Shown: positions 28,926 through 38,644, counted from the stretch's first letter. The stretch is DNA of 56,809 bases from Deltaproteobacteria bacterium (GCA_021847245.1 JAJZUC010000009.1:1-56809); one strand, 5' to 3'. Program-made: numbers and translations. Notes: a model not told the origin generated them from the letters alone.

Positions 28926-29516
28926 CTACTTCGCGATCACCCTGACGAACTTCACCAGGTAGTCGACACCCGACCAGATGGTGATGACGGTGGCGATCCA
29001 GAGATAGAACATCCCGACGTTGTGCATGTTCACGTAGAAAAGCGGGTGGTCGATGCCGAAAAGCCAGTGGTAATCGTAGTGGAGGAGTAGCCCGAGAATC
29101 GCCACGATCTGGAAGATCGTCTTGAACTTCCCGAGATCGCTGGCGGATATGACGATCCCCTCGCTGGAGGCGATCCCCCGCAGGCCGGTGATGATGATCT
29201 CCCGCCCGAGGATCACGAGCACCATCCAGGCCGGCACGCGCCCGTAAGGGAGGATCATGATCAGGGCGGCCATTACCATCAGTTTGTCGGCGATCGGATC
29301 GAGGAACTTGCCGAAGATGGTGACAATTCCCATGCGGCGGGCCAGGTAGCCGTCGAGCCAATCCGTGGCCGAGGCGACGGCGAAGACCGCGGCGGCCCAG
29401 AAGCCCGCATCCTTCGACGGAGATAGGAGCAGCACCGCCATCACCGGAATGAGGGCGATACGGAGAAGGGTGAGAATGTTCGGGAGGTTCCAGATGTTGC
29501 TGGCAGTTTCGGGCAT
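28926..29516 (-). CDS. pgsA: CDP-diacylglycerol-glycerol-3-phosphate 3-phosphatidyltransferase
   Basis: Makes phosphatidylglycerol phosphate, the committed step to phosphatidylglycerol and cardiolipin, in the inner membrane. The 196-residue polytopic protein carries the CDP-alcohol phosphotransferase signature D-G-x2-A-R-x8-G-x3-D-x3-D, seen as DWLDGYLARRMG and GKFLDPIAD. About five transmembrane helices are predicted by eye. It follows the lytic transglycosylase gene by 9 bases. Confidence 0.94.
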   Translation of the reverse strand: MPETASNIWNLPNILTLLRIALIPVMAVLLLSPSKDAGFWAAAVFAVASATDWLDGYLARRMGIVTIFGKFLDPIADKLMVMAALIMILPYGRVPAWMVLVILGREIIITGLRGIASSEGIVISASDLGKFKTIFQIVAILGLLLHYDYHWLFGIDHPLFYVNMHNVGMFYLWIATVITIWSGVDYLVKFVRVIAK

Positions 29517-29525
29517 GAAAGGGCC

Positions 29526-30134
29526 TTAGTTGGTTTGGTAAGCCTTGCGGTAGCTGAGAACCTTGTCGACGTAGGTGCGGGTTTCCTGGTACGGCGGCAC
29601 GCCACCGTACTGCGCGACCTTGGAGAGCCCCGCGTTGTACGCTGCCAGGGCCATGGTCACGTCCCCCTTGAAGGTGTCGAGAAGGAAGCGGAGATAGCGA
29701 ACCCCACCGCGGATATTCTCCCTGGGATCGAAGGAGTTGGAGACCTTGAGATCACGGGCGGTTTGGGGCATGAGCTGCATCAGGCCGCTCGCCCCCTTGC
29801 GGGAGAGGGCATTGGGGTTGTACCCCGATTCGGCATGAATGACCGCCTTCACCAGAGACTTGTCGACGCCGTATTCGAGGGCGCACTGGTTGATGATCGG
29901 CTCGAACTCTTCGGGATTGCGGGCACAGCCGGCCAGCTTGAAGGTGGTTCTGAGCTTGCGGTCCTTCTTGATATCCCGCATGAAGACCTTGAACCGCCCG
30001 TCGGTGGGGGCGTCGGTGAAATGAACCACCCCGTCGCTGTCTTCATAGCGGTAAATGTCGGCCGTCGCAGACGGAATCCGCCACGCCACTGCGCCCAGCA
30101 GGGCGAGCCATACGATGGCCGTTCCCCTTGTCAT
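29526..30134 (-). CDS. Lytic transglycosylase with N-terminal DUF4124 domain
   Basis: Cleaves glycan strands of peptidoglycan. The 202-residue protein has a signal peptide (residues 1-25), a DUF4124 domain (IYRYEDSDGVVHFTDAP, about 27-55) and an SLT domain (about 78-200) with catalytic Glu102 in HAESGYNP and the GLMQLMPQTA motif, plus AYNAGLSKV. It acts in the periplasm. The DUF4124 module is shared with the M23 peptidase at 39662. It sits upstream of pgsA on the minus strand and diverges from nadB. Confidence 0.9.
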   Translation of the reverse strand: MTRGTAIVWLALLGAVAWRIPSATADIYRYEDSDGVVHFTDAPTDGRFKVFMRDIKKDRKLRTTFKLAGCARNPEEFEPIINQCALEYGVDKSLVKAVIHAESGYNPNALSRKGASGLMQLMPQTARDLKVSNSFDPRENIRGGVRYLRFLLDTFKGDVTMALAAYNAGLSKVAQYGGVPPYQETRTYVDKVLSYRKAYQTN

Positions 30135-30251
30135 GGCTCCTCCGGTGGGTTTAATGAACTCTGCTGCGGAAAGCCTTTCAAAATATAGACCAATGCCGAT
30201 CCCATTTCAACCCTCATGAGGTCGGCCACGGTTCCAAACGCCCAAAATTCC

Positions 30252-30285
30252 TTGACAAAGCGGTTTTGCGGGCGAATAATCGCCC
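30252..30285 (+). promoter_or_regulatory. nadB promoter with dyad over the -10
   Basis: Consensus TTGACA (30252-30257), a 17-base spacer and AATAAT (30275-30280). An inverted repeat GGGCGA-ATAA-TCGCCC (30270-30285) covers the -10, a natural place for repressor binding. Confidence 0.65.
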
Positions 30286-30335
30286 AATTCGCGCCGTTTT
30301 ACACAGCATCGCATCACTACTTGAGGAGTACGGCA

Positions 30336-31931
30336 ATGAAAATACAAAGCGATTTTCTCGTCATAGGAAGCGGTATCGCGGGGCTCTCCTTTGCCCTTCA
30401 GGCGGCCCGCCACGGCAGCGTCGCCATCGTCACCAAGCGCGAGGTGACGGAATCTGCCACCAATTACGCCCAGGGGGGCATCGCCTCGGTATTCTCCCAG
30501 GAGGACACCTTTGACGCCCATGTCGAGGACACCCTCGTGGCCGGGGCCGGCATCTGCCACGAGGACGTGGTCAGGATGGTCGTGGAGGAAGGGCCGAAGG
30601 TGATCCGAAGCCTCATCGAGTGGGGGGTGCAGTTCACCAAGGGGGAGGCGGGCTACGACCTGACCCGCGAGGGGGGGCACAGCCAGCGCCGCATCCTCCA
30701 CGCCGACGACGTGACCGGGCGCGAGATCGAACGGGCGCTGGTGGCCGCTGCCCGCGAAAACCCGAACATCACGATTTACGAGCACCACATCGGCGTCGAC
30801 CTCATCACCGAGGCGAAGATCGCCCGCAAGCGGATGAAGCAGAACCGCTGCCTGGGCGCCCACGTCCTCGATATCACCAGCGGGGCGGTCAAGACCTTCT
30901 CCGCCAAGATCACGCTTCTGGCCACCGGCGGGGCGGGAAAGGTCTATCTCTACACCTGCAATCCCGACGTGGCGACCGGCGACGGCGTCGCCATGGCCTA
31001 TCGTGCCGGTGCGACCATCGCCAACATGGAATTCATGCAGTTCCACCCCACCACCCTCTTCCACCCCCACGCGAAATCGTTCCTGATCTCCGAGGCGGTG
31101 CGGGGCGAGGGGGCGATCCTGCGCCGTCGCGACGGCACGGCCTTCATGGAGAGGTACCACAAGCTGAAGGATCTTGCCCCCCGCGACATCGTCGCCCGGG
31201 CCATCGACAACGAGATGAAGACCAACGGCGACGACTGCGTCTATCTCGACATCACCCACAAGGACCCCGACTATGTCCGCACCCGCTTCCCCAACATCTA
31301 CCAGACCTGCCTGGAATTCGGCCTCGACATGACCAGGGAACCGCTCCCGGTGGTCCCTGCGGCCCATTACCTCTGCGGCGGGGTCGCCGTCGACACCAAC
31401 GCCGAGACCGATATCCGGCACCTCTACGCCATCGGCGAAGTCGCCTTTACCGGTCTCCACGGCGCGAACCGGCTGGCAAGCAATTCCCTGCTGGAGGCGG
31501 CGGTCTACGCCGGACAGGCCTACAAGCATGCCGTTCAGGAGCTGGAGCGGAACCACTTCGAGTTCCCCGAGATCCCGGAATGGGACTCCGGCACCGCCAC
31601 CAACAGCGACGAGATGGTGGTCGTCTCCCAGAACTGGGATGAAATCCGGCGCTTCATGTGGAACTACGTCGGCATCGTCCGCTCCGACAAGCGTCTCGAA
31701 CGGGCACTCCACCGGATCCACCTCATCCAGGAAGAGATTGAGGATTACTACTGGGACTTCATCGTCACCTCGGACCTGATCGAGCTGCGCAACATCGCCA
31801 CCGTCGCCGAGCTGATCGTCAAATGCGCCCTGCAGCGCAAGGAATCGCGGGGGCTCCACTACACCATCGACTATCCGGAGCGCGACGACGTCCATTGCCG
31901 CAAGGACACCTTCATCAAGAAACAGTTCTGA
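30336..31931 (+). CDS. nadB: L-aspartate oxidase
   Basis: FAD enzyme that converts aspartate to iminoaspartate, the first step of de novo NAD synthesis. The 531-residue protein has the FAD motif [10 protein letters not shown], the active-site region [10 protein letters not shown], and GGVAVDTN with [12 protein letters not shown] near the C-terminal part of the FAD domain, then the helical C-terminal domain. The ATG at 30336 follows TTGAGGAG at 8 bases; sequence upstream is the promoter. It resembles fumarate reductase flavoproteins, but length and motifs fit NadB. Chorismate mutase follows after 17 bases. Confidence 0.94.
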   Translation: MKIQSDFLVIGSGIAGLSFALQAARHGSVAIVTKREVTESATNYAQGGIASVFSQEDTFDAHVEDTLVAGAGICHEDVVRMVVEEGPKVIRSLIEWGVQFTKGEAGYDLTREGGHSQRRILHADDVTGREIERALVAAARENPNITIYEHHIGVDLITEAKIARKRMKQNRCLGAHVLDITSGAVKTFSAKITLLATGGAGKVYLYTCNPDVATGDGVAMAYRAGATIANMEFMQFHPTTLFHPHAKSFLISEAVRGEGAILRRRDGTAFMERYHKLKDLAPRDIVARAIDNEMKTNGDDCVYLDITHKDPDYVRTRFPNIYQTCLEFGLDMTREPLPVVPAAHYLCGGVAVDTNAETDIRHLYAIGEVAFTGLHGANRLASNSLLEAAVYAGQAYKHAVQELERNHFEFPEIPEWDSGTATNSDEMVVVSQNWDEIRRFMWNYVGIVRSDKRLERALHRIHLIQEEIEDYYWDFIVTSDLIELRNIATVAELIVKCALQRKESRGLHYTIDYPERDDVHCRKDTFIKKQF

Positions 31932-31948
31932 GCGCGGGATTTCACCAC

Positions 31949-32239
31949 ATGACCATTGACGAATTGAGACAGGAAATCGACCGGCTTGACGCCGAACTGC
32001 TGCGGATCTTCAACCGGCGGGCAGGGCTGGCTCTGGAGATAGGAAAAATCAAGAAGGAGCGCGGGCTTCCGGTCTACGACCCGACACGGGAGAAAGCGAT
32101 CTTCGAGCGGATGAAGGGGGAAAACCCCGGCCCCCTCGACAACGGCGCCATCGTCCGGCTCTTCGAACGGGTGATCGACGAATCGCGCCGCCTCGAACGG
32201 ATCATGACCCACCGCGACGAAACACAGGAAAAGGAGTAG
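31949..32239 (+). CDS. Chorismate mutase, AroQ class
   Basis: Converts chorismate to prephenate for Phe and Tyr synthesis. The 96-residue all-helical protein has the AroQ pattern: LRQEIDRLDAELLRIFNRRA, then IGKIKKERGLPVYDPTREKA, with the conserved Arg and Lys residues that hold the substrate. It is a free-standing mutase, not fused to prephenate dehydratase. It lies between nadB and a free-standing DAHP-synthase regulatory domain (5 bases downstream), which suggests a regulatory interaction. Confidence 0.9.
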   Translation: MTIDELRQEIDRLDAELLRIFNRRAGLALEIGKIKKERGLPVYDPTREKAIFERMKGENPGPLDNGAIVRLFERVIDESRRLERIMTHRDETQEKE

Positions 32240-32244
32240 CCGTC

Positions 32245-32454
32245 ATGCTCATCATCATGAAAAAGAGCGCCGGGGAAGAGGCGCTCGTGAAGATAAAGGA
32301 ATATCTCATCAACCGGAACTTCGACATCCACCAGTCGACGGGGGCCAACCGGACCATCATCGGGGTCATCGGCGACACCGACTCCATCGACCAGCATGAA
32401 GTGGAGCAGATGCCCGGCGTCCTTCAGGTGGTGAGGATCTCCAGGGAAGAGTGA
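32245..32454 (+). CDS. Free-standing DAHP-synthase N-terminal (ferredoxin-like) regulatory domain
   Basis: A 69-residue protein that matches the N-terminal ferredoxin-like domain of type I-beta DAHP synthases: MLIIMKKSAGEEALVKIKEY, then RTIIGVIGDTDSID and PGVLQVVRIS. In full-length enzymes this domain binds Tyr or Phe and gates the barrel. Here the frame stops exactly at the domain boundary, with no catalytic barrel and the next gene on the other strand. AAGGAG stands 8 bases before the ATG. It is coupled to chorismate mutase, so it may act in trans; truncation of a once-larger gene is the alternative. Confidence 0.75.
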   Translation: MLIIMKKSAGEEALVKIKEYLINRNFDIHQSTGANRTIIGVIGDTDSIDQHEVEQMPGVLQVVRISREE

Positions 32455-32464
32455 GGCGACCGCA

Positions 32465-33268
32465 TCAATACACCGCAACCGCGGCGTAGGCCACCACCTG
32501 CCGGTCGTCTCCCGTCACATCCCCGCTCGTGCCGTAGCGGACGACCTCTCCCCGCTCCGCCCCCAGCAGTTTTGCCGCCACCAGCATGACCGCCGTGGGA
32601 ATGACCCCGCACATCGTGATCCCCCTCGCGCGACAGAGCTTCACAAGTCCCTCCGGATCGAGAGCACACACCCTGGCGAGCGCCAGCTCATCCTTCACGC
32701 GGGCGGCATCCGCCGATTCGTAGTGGGTCATGTCCGAGCTGGCTACGATGAGCGCCTCCTCCCCAAAGGCCCGTATCGCCCGGGCCACCCCCTCTCCCAC
32801 CTGGCGGCACCGGTCGAAGTCGCCAAACCCGAGACAGATCGGCACGATCTGCAGATCGTCGCGCAGGTGCTGGAGAAACGGAACCTGGACTTCAAGGGAG
32901 TGCTCGAAGCGGTGGGCAGAGGCGTCGAATTCAACGAGGGGGGTATATTCCATGATCAGCGACGACAGGCGCCCCGCAACCGGCACGGTGCCAAGGGGAG
33001 TGAGCCATTCGCCCCGTGGATGAAGCGCCGCAGCCGCACCGAAACCGTGGTGATTGGGCCCCAGGATGATCACCGTGCGCGGGATCTCGATGGAGCCGTA
33101 AATGGTTCCGGCCACCCCCCCGGAGTAAACGTATCCGGCGTGGGGAGCCACGATCCCCGCGACCCTGCTTCTGACTGGCGCCACCGGGGTCATCCTGCGC
33201 AACTCCGCCCGGAGCCGGCACGGGTCATCGGTGTAGAACTGTCCAGCAACGGCCGGTTGTCGTATCAT
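32465..33268 (-). CDS. MEMO-family protein (AmmeMemoRadiSam system protein B)
   Basis: A 267-residue protein of the MEMO1/extradiol-dioxygenase-like fold. Family features include the N-terminal RQPAVAGQFY, IVAPHAGYVYSGG, ILGPNHHGFG and SSDMTHYE, holding the conserved His residues. Its usual partners in bacteria and archaea are AMMECR1 and a radical SAM protein; neither is adjacent here. The reaction is not established. The ATG at 33268 has GGAGG 4 bases upstream. It follows scpB on the same strand after 92 bases. Confidence 0.88.
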   Translation of the reverse strand: MIRQPAVAGQFYTDDPCRLRAELRRMTPVAPVRSRVAGIVAPHAGYVYSGGVAGTIYGSIEIPRTVIILGPNHHGFGAAAALHPRGEWLTPLGTVPVAGRLSSLIMEYTPLVEFDASAHRFEHSLEVQVPFLQHLRDDLQIVPICLGFGDFDRCRQVGEGVARAIRAFGEEALIVASSDMTHYESADAARVKDELALARVCALDPEGLVKLCRARGITMCGVIPTAVMLVAAKLLGAERGEVVRYGTSGDVTGDDRQVVAYAAVAVY

Positions 33269-33360
33269 GCATCCTCCCTGATGCGCATGGGCGGGGCGGG
33301 AATTATTCCGCGCGAACCGCATTGTGCGAAGCACCCGGCGCTCCGGGCCGGGGAGCCGGA

Positions 33361-33963
33361 TCAATCCCCTCCGTCACCATCGTCATTCTCGGCCCCGGCG
33401 GAAACCGCCAGGGGAAGTTCTTCCTGCTGCTCGAACCTCGTTGTCTCCGAGAGTTCCCGGATCTCCCTGAGGGTGGGGAGACTACGGAGATCCTTGAGCC
33501 CGAAAAGCTCCAGAAACTCCTTCGTCGTGCCGTAGATGAGCGGCTTCCCGGGGATGTCCTTCTTGCCGAGAATCTTGATCAGCTTCTTTTCGAGCAGGGT
33601 CTTCAGCACCCCGCCGGAGTCGACGCCGCGCAGATATTCGATCTCGGCACGGGTCACCGGCTGGCGGTAGGCGATGATCGCCAGTGTCTCGAGGGCGGAC
33701 TGGCTGAACTTGGCGGGGCGAGTCCTGGTGAGCCGCCTGAGATAGTCGGCATTCGCCGCCGGGGTCCGGAACTGGAAGCCACCCGCCACTTCGGCCAGCA
33801 CTACCCCCCGGTCCTCGCCGCCGTACTCCTCACGCAGGGCCGCCAGCGCATCACGGACCTCGTTGCGGTCGAACTCCTCGAGCAGGGCACAGAGCCGGTC
33901 GAGACTCACCGGGCTGTCGGCGACAAAGATGAGACTCTCGACGATCGACTTAAGACCGGGCAT
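33361..33963 (-). CDS. scpB: Segregation and condensation protein B
   Basis: Winged-helix subunit of the SMC-ScpA-ScpB condensin complex that compacts and segregates the chromosome. The 200-residue protein begins MPGLKSIVESLIFVADSPVS and has two winged-helix domains, with LETLAIIAYRQPVTRAEIEYLRG (shown here in part: AIIAYRQPVTRAEIE) as the family signature. The chosen ATG at 33963 overlaps scpA by 14 bases and has GGAGGGG 9 bases upstream. The C-terminal 30 residues are acidic and variable. Confidence 0.95.
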   Translation of the reverse strand: MPGLKSIVESLIFVADSPVSLDRLCALLEEFDRNEVRDALAALREEYGGEDRGVVLAEVAGGFQFRTPAANADYLRRLTRTRPAKFSQSALETLAIIAYRQPVTRAEIEYLRGVDSGGVLKTLLEKKLIKILGKKDIPGKPLIYGTTKEFLELFGLKDLRSLPTLREIRELSETTRFEQQEELPLAVSAGAENDDGDGGD

Positions 33964-34768
33964 CGGCGCCAAGCCCCTCCGGCGATGCGACATTCCCCTC
34001 ATCCGCGACGGCGGGGGCGATCCAGATGCTTCCGTAGCGGTTTGCCTGGACTACCTTGATCAGTTTGAGCTTGCAGAGCTCCAGGACCGCGAGAAAGGTC
34101 GCCACCAGATAATCCCGGTTGAAGGACTCGGGAAAGAGATCGTCGAAGAGCATCGACTCCTTCCCCTCCAGCCGCGAAAGGATATCGTTGATCCGCTCCG
34201 CGATGGTGATCGACTCGGCCCCCACCTCGTGGAAGCTCTCCTCGGAAACCCGGTCGAGGATCTTGCGAAAGGCCTCTATCAGCTCGAACATCTCCACCTC
34301 GACCGGCTCCTCCTCCGGCTGAACCTCCTCCAGTTCGGGGGAGGGGAATTTGCGGGCATAGGTGTCCCTCCCGAGCATCTCCCCCCCCGCAAGGGTCGCC
34401 GCCGCCTCCTTGTACGTCTGGTACTCGAGAAGCCGGCGGACAAGCTCGGCGCGGGGATCTTCCTCCTCTTCCTCTCCCCCCTCCTCGTCGACAACGGCCG
34501 GCAGGAGCATCTTCGACTTGATCTGGATCAGCGTGGAAGCCATGACGAGGAACTCCCCGGCGATCTCCAGATTGAGCTCCTTCATCAGCTTGACGTATTC
34601 CAGATACTCCCGCGTGATGATCGAGAGCGGAATATCGTAGATATCCACCTCGTTCTTCTTGATGAGGTGGAGAAGGAGATCGAGGGGCCCCTCAAAGACC
34701 TCGAGCCTGACGGTATAGCGCGAGGGATCCTCGTCCTGGTAGAGCGGAAGGGTCTCGCCGCCACTCAT
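33950..34768 (-). CDS. scpA: Segregation and condensation protein A
   Basis: Kleisin subunit of bacterial condensin. The 272-residue protein starts MSGGETLPLYQDED and shows the family hallmark FEGPLDLLLHLIKKNEVDIYD at the N-terminal domain (first twenty residues: FEGPLDLLLHLIKKNEVDIY), a long acidic middle (GGEEEEEDPRAE) and a C-terminal winged helix (VATFLAVLELCKLKLIKV). Its ATG overlaps the trpS stop by 4 bases (ATGA) and no strong ribosome-binding site is seen, so translation is probably coupled to trpS. Confidence 0.95.
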   Translation of the reverse strand: MSGGETLPLYQDEDPSRYTVRLEVFEGPLDLLLHLIKKNEVDIYDIPLSIITREYLEYVKLMKELNLEIAGEFLVMASTLIQIKSKMLLPAVVDEEGGEEEEEDPRAELVRRLLEYQTYKEAAATLAGGEMLGRDTYARKFPSPELEEVQPEEEPVEVEMFELIEAFRKILDRVSEESFHEVGAESITIAERINDILSRLEGKESMLFDDLFPESFNRDYLVATFLAVLELCKLKLIKVVQANRYGSIWIAPAVADEGNVASPEGLGADARS

Positions 34769-35748
34769 AGCTGGATGGCGTCCCTGACCTCGGCCATGGT
34801 CTCGGCGGCCACGGCGCTGGCCCGGGCGCTCCCCGCATTGAGGATGTCGTCCACAAGCCCGGGGTTCGCCGTCAGCTCCTCGCGCCGGGCGCGGAACGGC
34901 GCCAGGGTCTCCACCAGGTACTCGGCCTGGAGCTTCTTGCACTCCACGCAACCGATGGCGGCGCTGCGGCACCCCGCGTAGATTTCCGCCTTCTTCTCCT
35001 CCGGGATATAGAGCCGGTTCAGGGAAAAGGCGACGCAGCGGTCGGGCTCCCCCCGGTCGCTGCGGCGGACCCGCTGCGTGTCGGTCACCATCGACATCAC
35101 CTTCTTGCGGGTCTCGTCGGCGCTCTCCGACAGGTAGATGGCGTTGCCGTAGGACTTGCTCATCTTGCGGCCGTCGAGGCCCAGGACCTTGGGGGTCTCG
35201 GTCAGAAGCGCGGCCGGCTCGGGGAAGACCTCCCGGTAGAGGTAGTTGAAGCGCCGGGCGATCTCCCGGGTGATCTCCAGGTGGGGGAGCTGGTCGTGCC
35301 CCACGGGGACCTTGGCGGCCTTGTAGACGATGATATCCGATGCCATCAGGACCGGGTAGCCGAGAAAGCCGAAGGTGGAGAGGTCCTTGGTGGCCAGGTT
35401 CTCCTGCATCTCCTTGTAGGTCGGGTTGCGCTCCAGCCACGAAACCGGCGTGATCATCGAGAGGATCAGATTCAGCTCGGCGTGCTGGGGCACCCGGCTC
35501 TGGAGAAAGATCGTGCTCTTGTCCGGATCGACCCCGAAGGCGAGCCAGTCGAGCACCATCTCCCGGGTGTTCTCACGGATGGCGGAGGTATTGTCGTACT
35601 CGGTGGTGAGGGAATGCCAGTCGGCGGCGAAGAAGAAACATTCGTAGGTCTCCTGGAGCTCGCGCCAGTTGGCGAGCACCCCGTGGAAGTGGCCCAGGTG
35701 GAGTCTGCCGGTGGGCCTCATGCCGCTGACTATCCGCTTGTCGCTCAT
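34765..35748 (-). CDS. trpS: Tryptophanyl-tRNA synthetase
   Basis: Class I synthetase charging tRNA-Trp. The 327-residue protein has the HIGH-type signature GMRPTGRLHLGHFHG at residues 9-23 and KMSKS in LDGRKMSKSYGNA, the usual length for bacterial TrpRS. It lies 19 bases after the M50 protease and overlaps scpA, forming an M50-trpS-scpA-scpB run with the MEMO-family gene. Confidence 0.95.
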   Translation of the reverse strand: MSDKRIVSGMRPTGRLHLGHFHGVLANWRELQETYECFFFAADWHSLTTEYDNTSAIRENTREMVLDWLAFGVDPDKSTIFLQSRVPQHAELNLILSMITPVSWLERNPTYKEMQENLATKDLSTFGFLGYPVLMASDIIVYKAAKVPVGHDQLPHLEITREIARRFNYLYREVFPEPAALLTETPKVLGLDGRKMSKSYGNAIYLSESADETRKKVMSMVTDTQRVRRSDRGEPDRCVAFSLNRLYIPEEKKAEIYAGCRSAAIGCVECKKLQAEYLVETLAPFRARREELTANPGLVDDILNAGSARASAVAAETMAEVRDAIQL

Positions 35749-35767
35749 CGTATGCGCTCCTTTTGCA

Positions 35768-36448
35768 CTATCTCATCAGAAACTGGGTGACCTCGTACAC
35801 GAGCCTGCTGTGGGGGCCGGCGAGGATGGTGATCCCGAAATCGACCACAGGGGATATGACCCGGCCGAAGATATTGGTGAAAAAAACCAGGAGGATGATA
35901 ATGATCATCCCGTAGGGTTCCACCCGCGCCAGCGCCTGTGCCTGCCGGTAGGGAAGAAGCCCCACGGCGACCCTGCCGCCGTCGAGGGGAGGGAGGGGGA
36001 TCAGGTTGAAGATGGCCAGCAGGAGGTTGATGTAGACCGAGAAGGCCAGCATCAGGGTAACGGGATTGAGGAAAGTCAGGATCGCCGAACCATCGGGGAG
36101 CGAGGCGCCAAACCCGGCCACACCGCGCAACGAAAGCCCCGACAGGGTGGCGAGGGTCAGGTTGGTCACGGGGCCGGCGCCGGCCACCCAGATCATGTCC
36201 CGCTTCGGGTTTCGCAGGTTGTTGAAGTTGACCGGGACGGGCTTTGCCCAGCCGATCCCCACGATGAAGACCATCAGCGTGCCGAAGATATCGATATGGC
36301 GCAGCGGATTGAGGGTCAGCCGCCCCATGAGACGGGCGGTCCGGTCTCCGAGGCGGTCGGCGACGAAACCGTGCGACACTTCGTGGCAGGTGATCGCCAT
36401 GAGGGCTGGAACGAGCATGATCGACAGTTTGAGAAAGAAATTTTCCAT
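35768..36448 (-). CDS. Site-2 protease family (M50) membrane metalloprotease
   Basis: A 226-residue polytopic membrane protein with the zinc motif HEVSH near residues 22-26 in the first transmembrane helix, a GPVTNL loop, and the third zinc ligand in IPLPPLDGGRV. These match the rhomboid-unrelated M50B site-2 proteases that cut within membranes; substrate unknown. The ATG at 36448 is the likely start; ATG at 36457 adds three residues. It starts downstream of the glnA terminator and precedes trpS. Confidence 0.85.
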   Translation of the reverse strand: MENFFLKLSIMLVPALMAITCHEVSHGFVADRLGDRTARLMGRLTLNPLRHIDIFGTLMVFIVGIGWAKPVPVNFNNLRNPKRDMIWVAGAGPVTNLTLATLSGLSLRGVAGFGASLPDGSAILTFLNPVTLMLAFSVYINLLLAIFNLIPLPPLDGGRVAVGLLPYRQAQALARVEPYGMIIIILLVFFTNIFGRVISPVVDFGITILAGPHSRLVYEVTQFLMR

Positions 36449-36535
36449 GGACCCCATCGGCGTCAGATACGGTAAAAACCGTTTATTTCTAACAGATACC
36501 CCCGCCAAAGTCAACGCGGGGCGCAAACGCGCCCC

Positions 36536-36567
36536 AAAAAGAGAAAGGCGGGATTGCTCCCGCCTTT
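36536..36567 (-). terminator. Intrinsic terminator of glnB-glnA
   Basis: A perfect 10-bp stem AAAGGCGGGA (36544-36553) with TCCCGCCTTT (36558-36567) around a 4-base loop; on the minus strand it is followed by CTCTTTTT. A second GC-rich hairpin (36518-36535) lies just beyond. It begins 28 bases after the glnA stop. Confidence 0.85.
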
Positions 36568-36594
36568 CCATGCCCAGCTTCCATCTGCCGCAGA

Positions 36595-38007
36595 TCAGAT
36601 GTCGTAATAGAGAGCGAACTCCATCGGCACCGGCCGCATCCGGACCGGATTGACCTCGGCGTCCATCTTGTACTCGATCCACTTCTCGATGACGTCGGGG
36701 GTGAAGACGTCACCCTTGAGGAGGAACTCATGGTCCTCCTTGAGGCAGTTGAGGGCCTCCTCCAGGCTCCCCGGAGCCGACGGGATATTGGAGAGTTCCT
36801 CGGGGGAAAGCCCGTAGATATCCTTGTCGAGCGGCTGCCCCGGATCGATCTTGTTCTCGATCCCGTCGAGGCCGGCCATCAGCATGGCGGCGAAGGCGAG
36901 GTAACCGTTGCAGGAGGGGTCGGGGGTGCGGTACTCGATCCGCTTGGCCTTCGGGTTGGTGGACATCATCGGGATCCGGATGGAGGCGGAACGGTTCCGG
37001 CTGGAGTACGCCATGTTCACCGGGGCCTCGAAACCCGGCACCAGACGCTTGTAGGAGTTGGTGGTCGGGTTGGTGAAGGCGCACAGCGCCCGGGCGTGCT
37101 TGATGATCCCGCCGATGTACCAGAGGGCCATCTGGGAGAGCCCGCCGTACTTGTCGCCGGCGAAGAGGTTCTGGCCCTCCTTCCAGATCGACTGGTGGGA
37201 GTGCATCCCGGAGCCGTTGTCGCCAAAGAGCGGCTTCGGCATGAAGGTAACGGTCTTGCCGTTGCGGTAGGCGACGTTCTTGATGATGTACTTGAACCAC
37301 TGGAGCTTGTCGGCCATGGCAACGAGGGAGTCGAAGCGCATGTCGATCTCGCACTGGCCGCCGGTGGCGACCTCGTGGTGCTGGGCCTCGACCCGGATCC
37401 CGACTTTCTGCATCTCCATCACCATCTCGTTGCGGAGATCGTTGAGGGAGTCGGTGGGGGAGACGGGGAAGTACCCTTCCTTGTGGCGCGGCTTGTAGCC
37501 GAGGTTCGGGAACTCTTCCCGACCGCTGTTCCAGATCCCCTCGGTGGAGTCGACCGCAAAGAAGGACTGGTTGGCGCTCATATCGTAGCGGACGTCGTCA
37601 AAGACGAAGAACTCGGCCTCGGGACCGAAGAAGGCGGTATCGCCAATGCCGGTGGCCTTGAGGTACGCCTCGGCCTTGCGGGCGATGTTCCGCGGGTCGC
37701 GGGAGTAGTCTTCCTTGGTGATCGGGTCAAAGATATTGCAGATCAGCGACAGGGTCGGCACCGCGGTGAAGGGGTCCATCTTGGCGGTGGCGGGATCGGG
37801 GAGGATGATCATGTCGGAGGCGTGGATCGGCTGCCAGCCGCGGATCGAGGAACCGTCGAAACCGAGCCCCTCCTCGAAGGTATCCTCACCGAACTCCGAC
37901 ATCGGAGTCGTAAAGTGCTGCCAGATACCCACAAAATCCATAAACTTGTAATCGACCATCAGGGCGCCGTTTTCTTTGGCGAACTCTACTACTTGCTTCG
38001 GGGTCAT
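36595..38007 (-). CDS. glnA: Glutamine synthetase, type I
   Basis: Makes glutamine from glutamate, ammonia and ATP. The 470-residue protein has the length and motifs of the GSI-beta class: [41 protein letters not shown], and the adenylylation loop [11 protein letters not shown] with the Tyr modified by GlnE in regulated enzymes. It follows glnB by 40 bases and ends before a strong terminator, so glnB-glnA is a two-gene unit under the sigma-54 and sigma-70 promoters described upstream. Confidence 0.97.
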   Translation of the reverse strand: MTPKQVVEFAKENGALMVDYKFMDFVGIWQHFTTPMSEFGEDTFEEGLGFDGSSIRGWQPIHASDMIILPDPATAKMDPFTAVPTLSLICNIFDPITKEDYSRDPRNIARKAEAYLKATGIGDTAFFGPEAEFFVFDDVRYDMSANQSFFAVDSTEGIWNSGREEFPNLGYKPRHKEGYFPVSPTDSLNDLRNEMVMEMQKVGIRVEAQHHEVATGGQCEIDMRFDSLVAMADKLQWFKYIIKNVAYRNGKTVTFMPKPLFGDNGSGMHSHQSIWKEGQNLFAGDKYGGLSQMALWYIGGIIKHARALCAFTNPTTNSYKRLVPGFEAPVNMAYSSRNRSASIRIPMMSTNPKAKRIEYRTPDPSCNGYLAFAAMLMAGLDGIENKIDPGQPLDKDIYGLSPEELSNIPSAPGSLEEALNCLKEDHEFLLKGDVFTPDVIEKWIEYKMDAEVNPVRMRPVPMEFALYYDI

Positions 38008-38047
38008 TAATCAATCTCCTTTCAGTGCAATATAGGATGCATGACGC

Positions 38048-38473
<426 letters not shown>

Positions 38474-38489
38474 TCATGTTGGCCAGAAA

Positions 38490-38505
38490 AGCAATTAGCT
38501 TGCCC
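38490..38505 (-). promoter_or_regulatory. Sigma-54 promoter of glnB-glnA
   Basis: Minus-strand GGGCAAGCTAATTGCT has the GG-N10-GC core of -24/-12 promoters (consensus TGGCAC-N5-TTGC; two mismatches, both in the -24 box). The start would lie near 38479. Nitrogen-control genes commonly use this sigma factor. Confidence 0.65.
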
Positions 38506-38615
38506 AAACACACAGGCAAGACAACGGATTGCAATTTCAACACATTAGACGGTGAATCAGCTCCGGCATCCCGATGAAACTACTACTAAAGCACAAAAAA
38601 CAATCACCTCAAGAC

Positions 38616-38644
38616 GGGGACTGCCCGCCAATTATGCAGTCCCC
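38616..38644 (-). terminator. Hairpin at the end of panE
   Basis: GGGGACTGC (38616-38624) pairs with GCAGTCCCC (38636-38644), overlapping the panE stop codon. On the minus strand a loose T-rich run (TTGTTTTTTG) follows about 18 bases later, so it is a weak or non-standard terminator. Confidence 0.45.
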
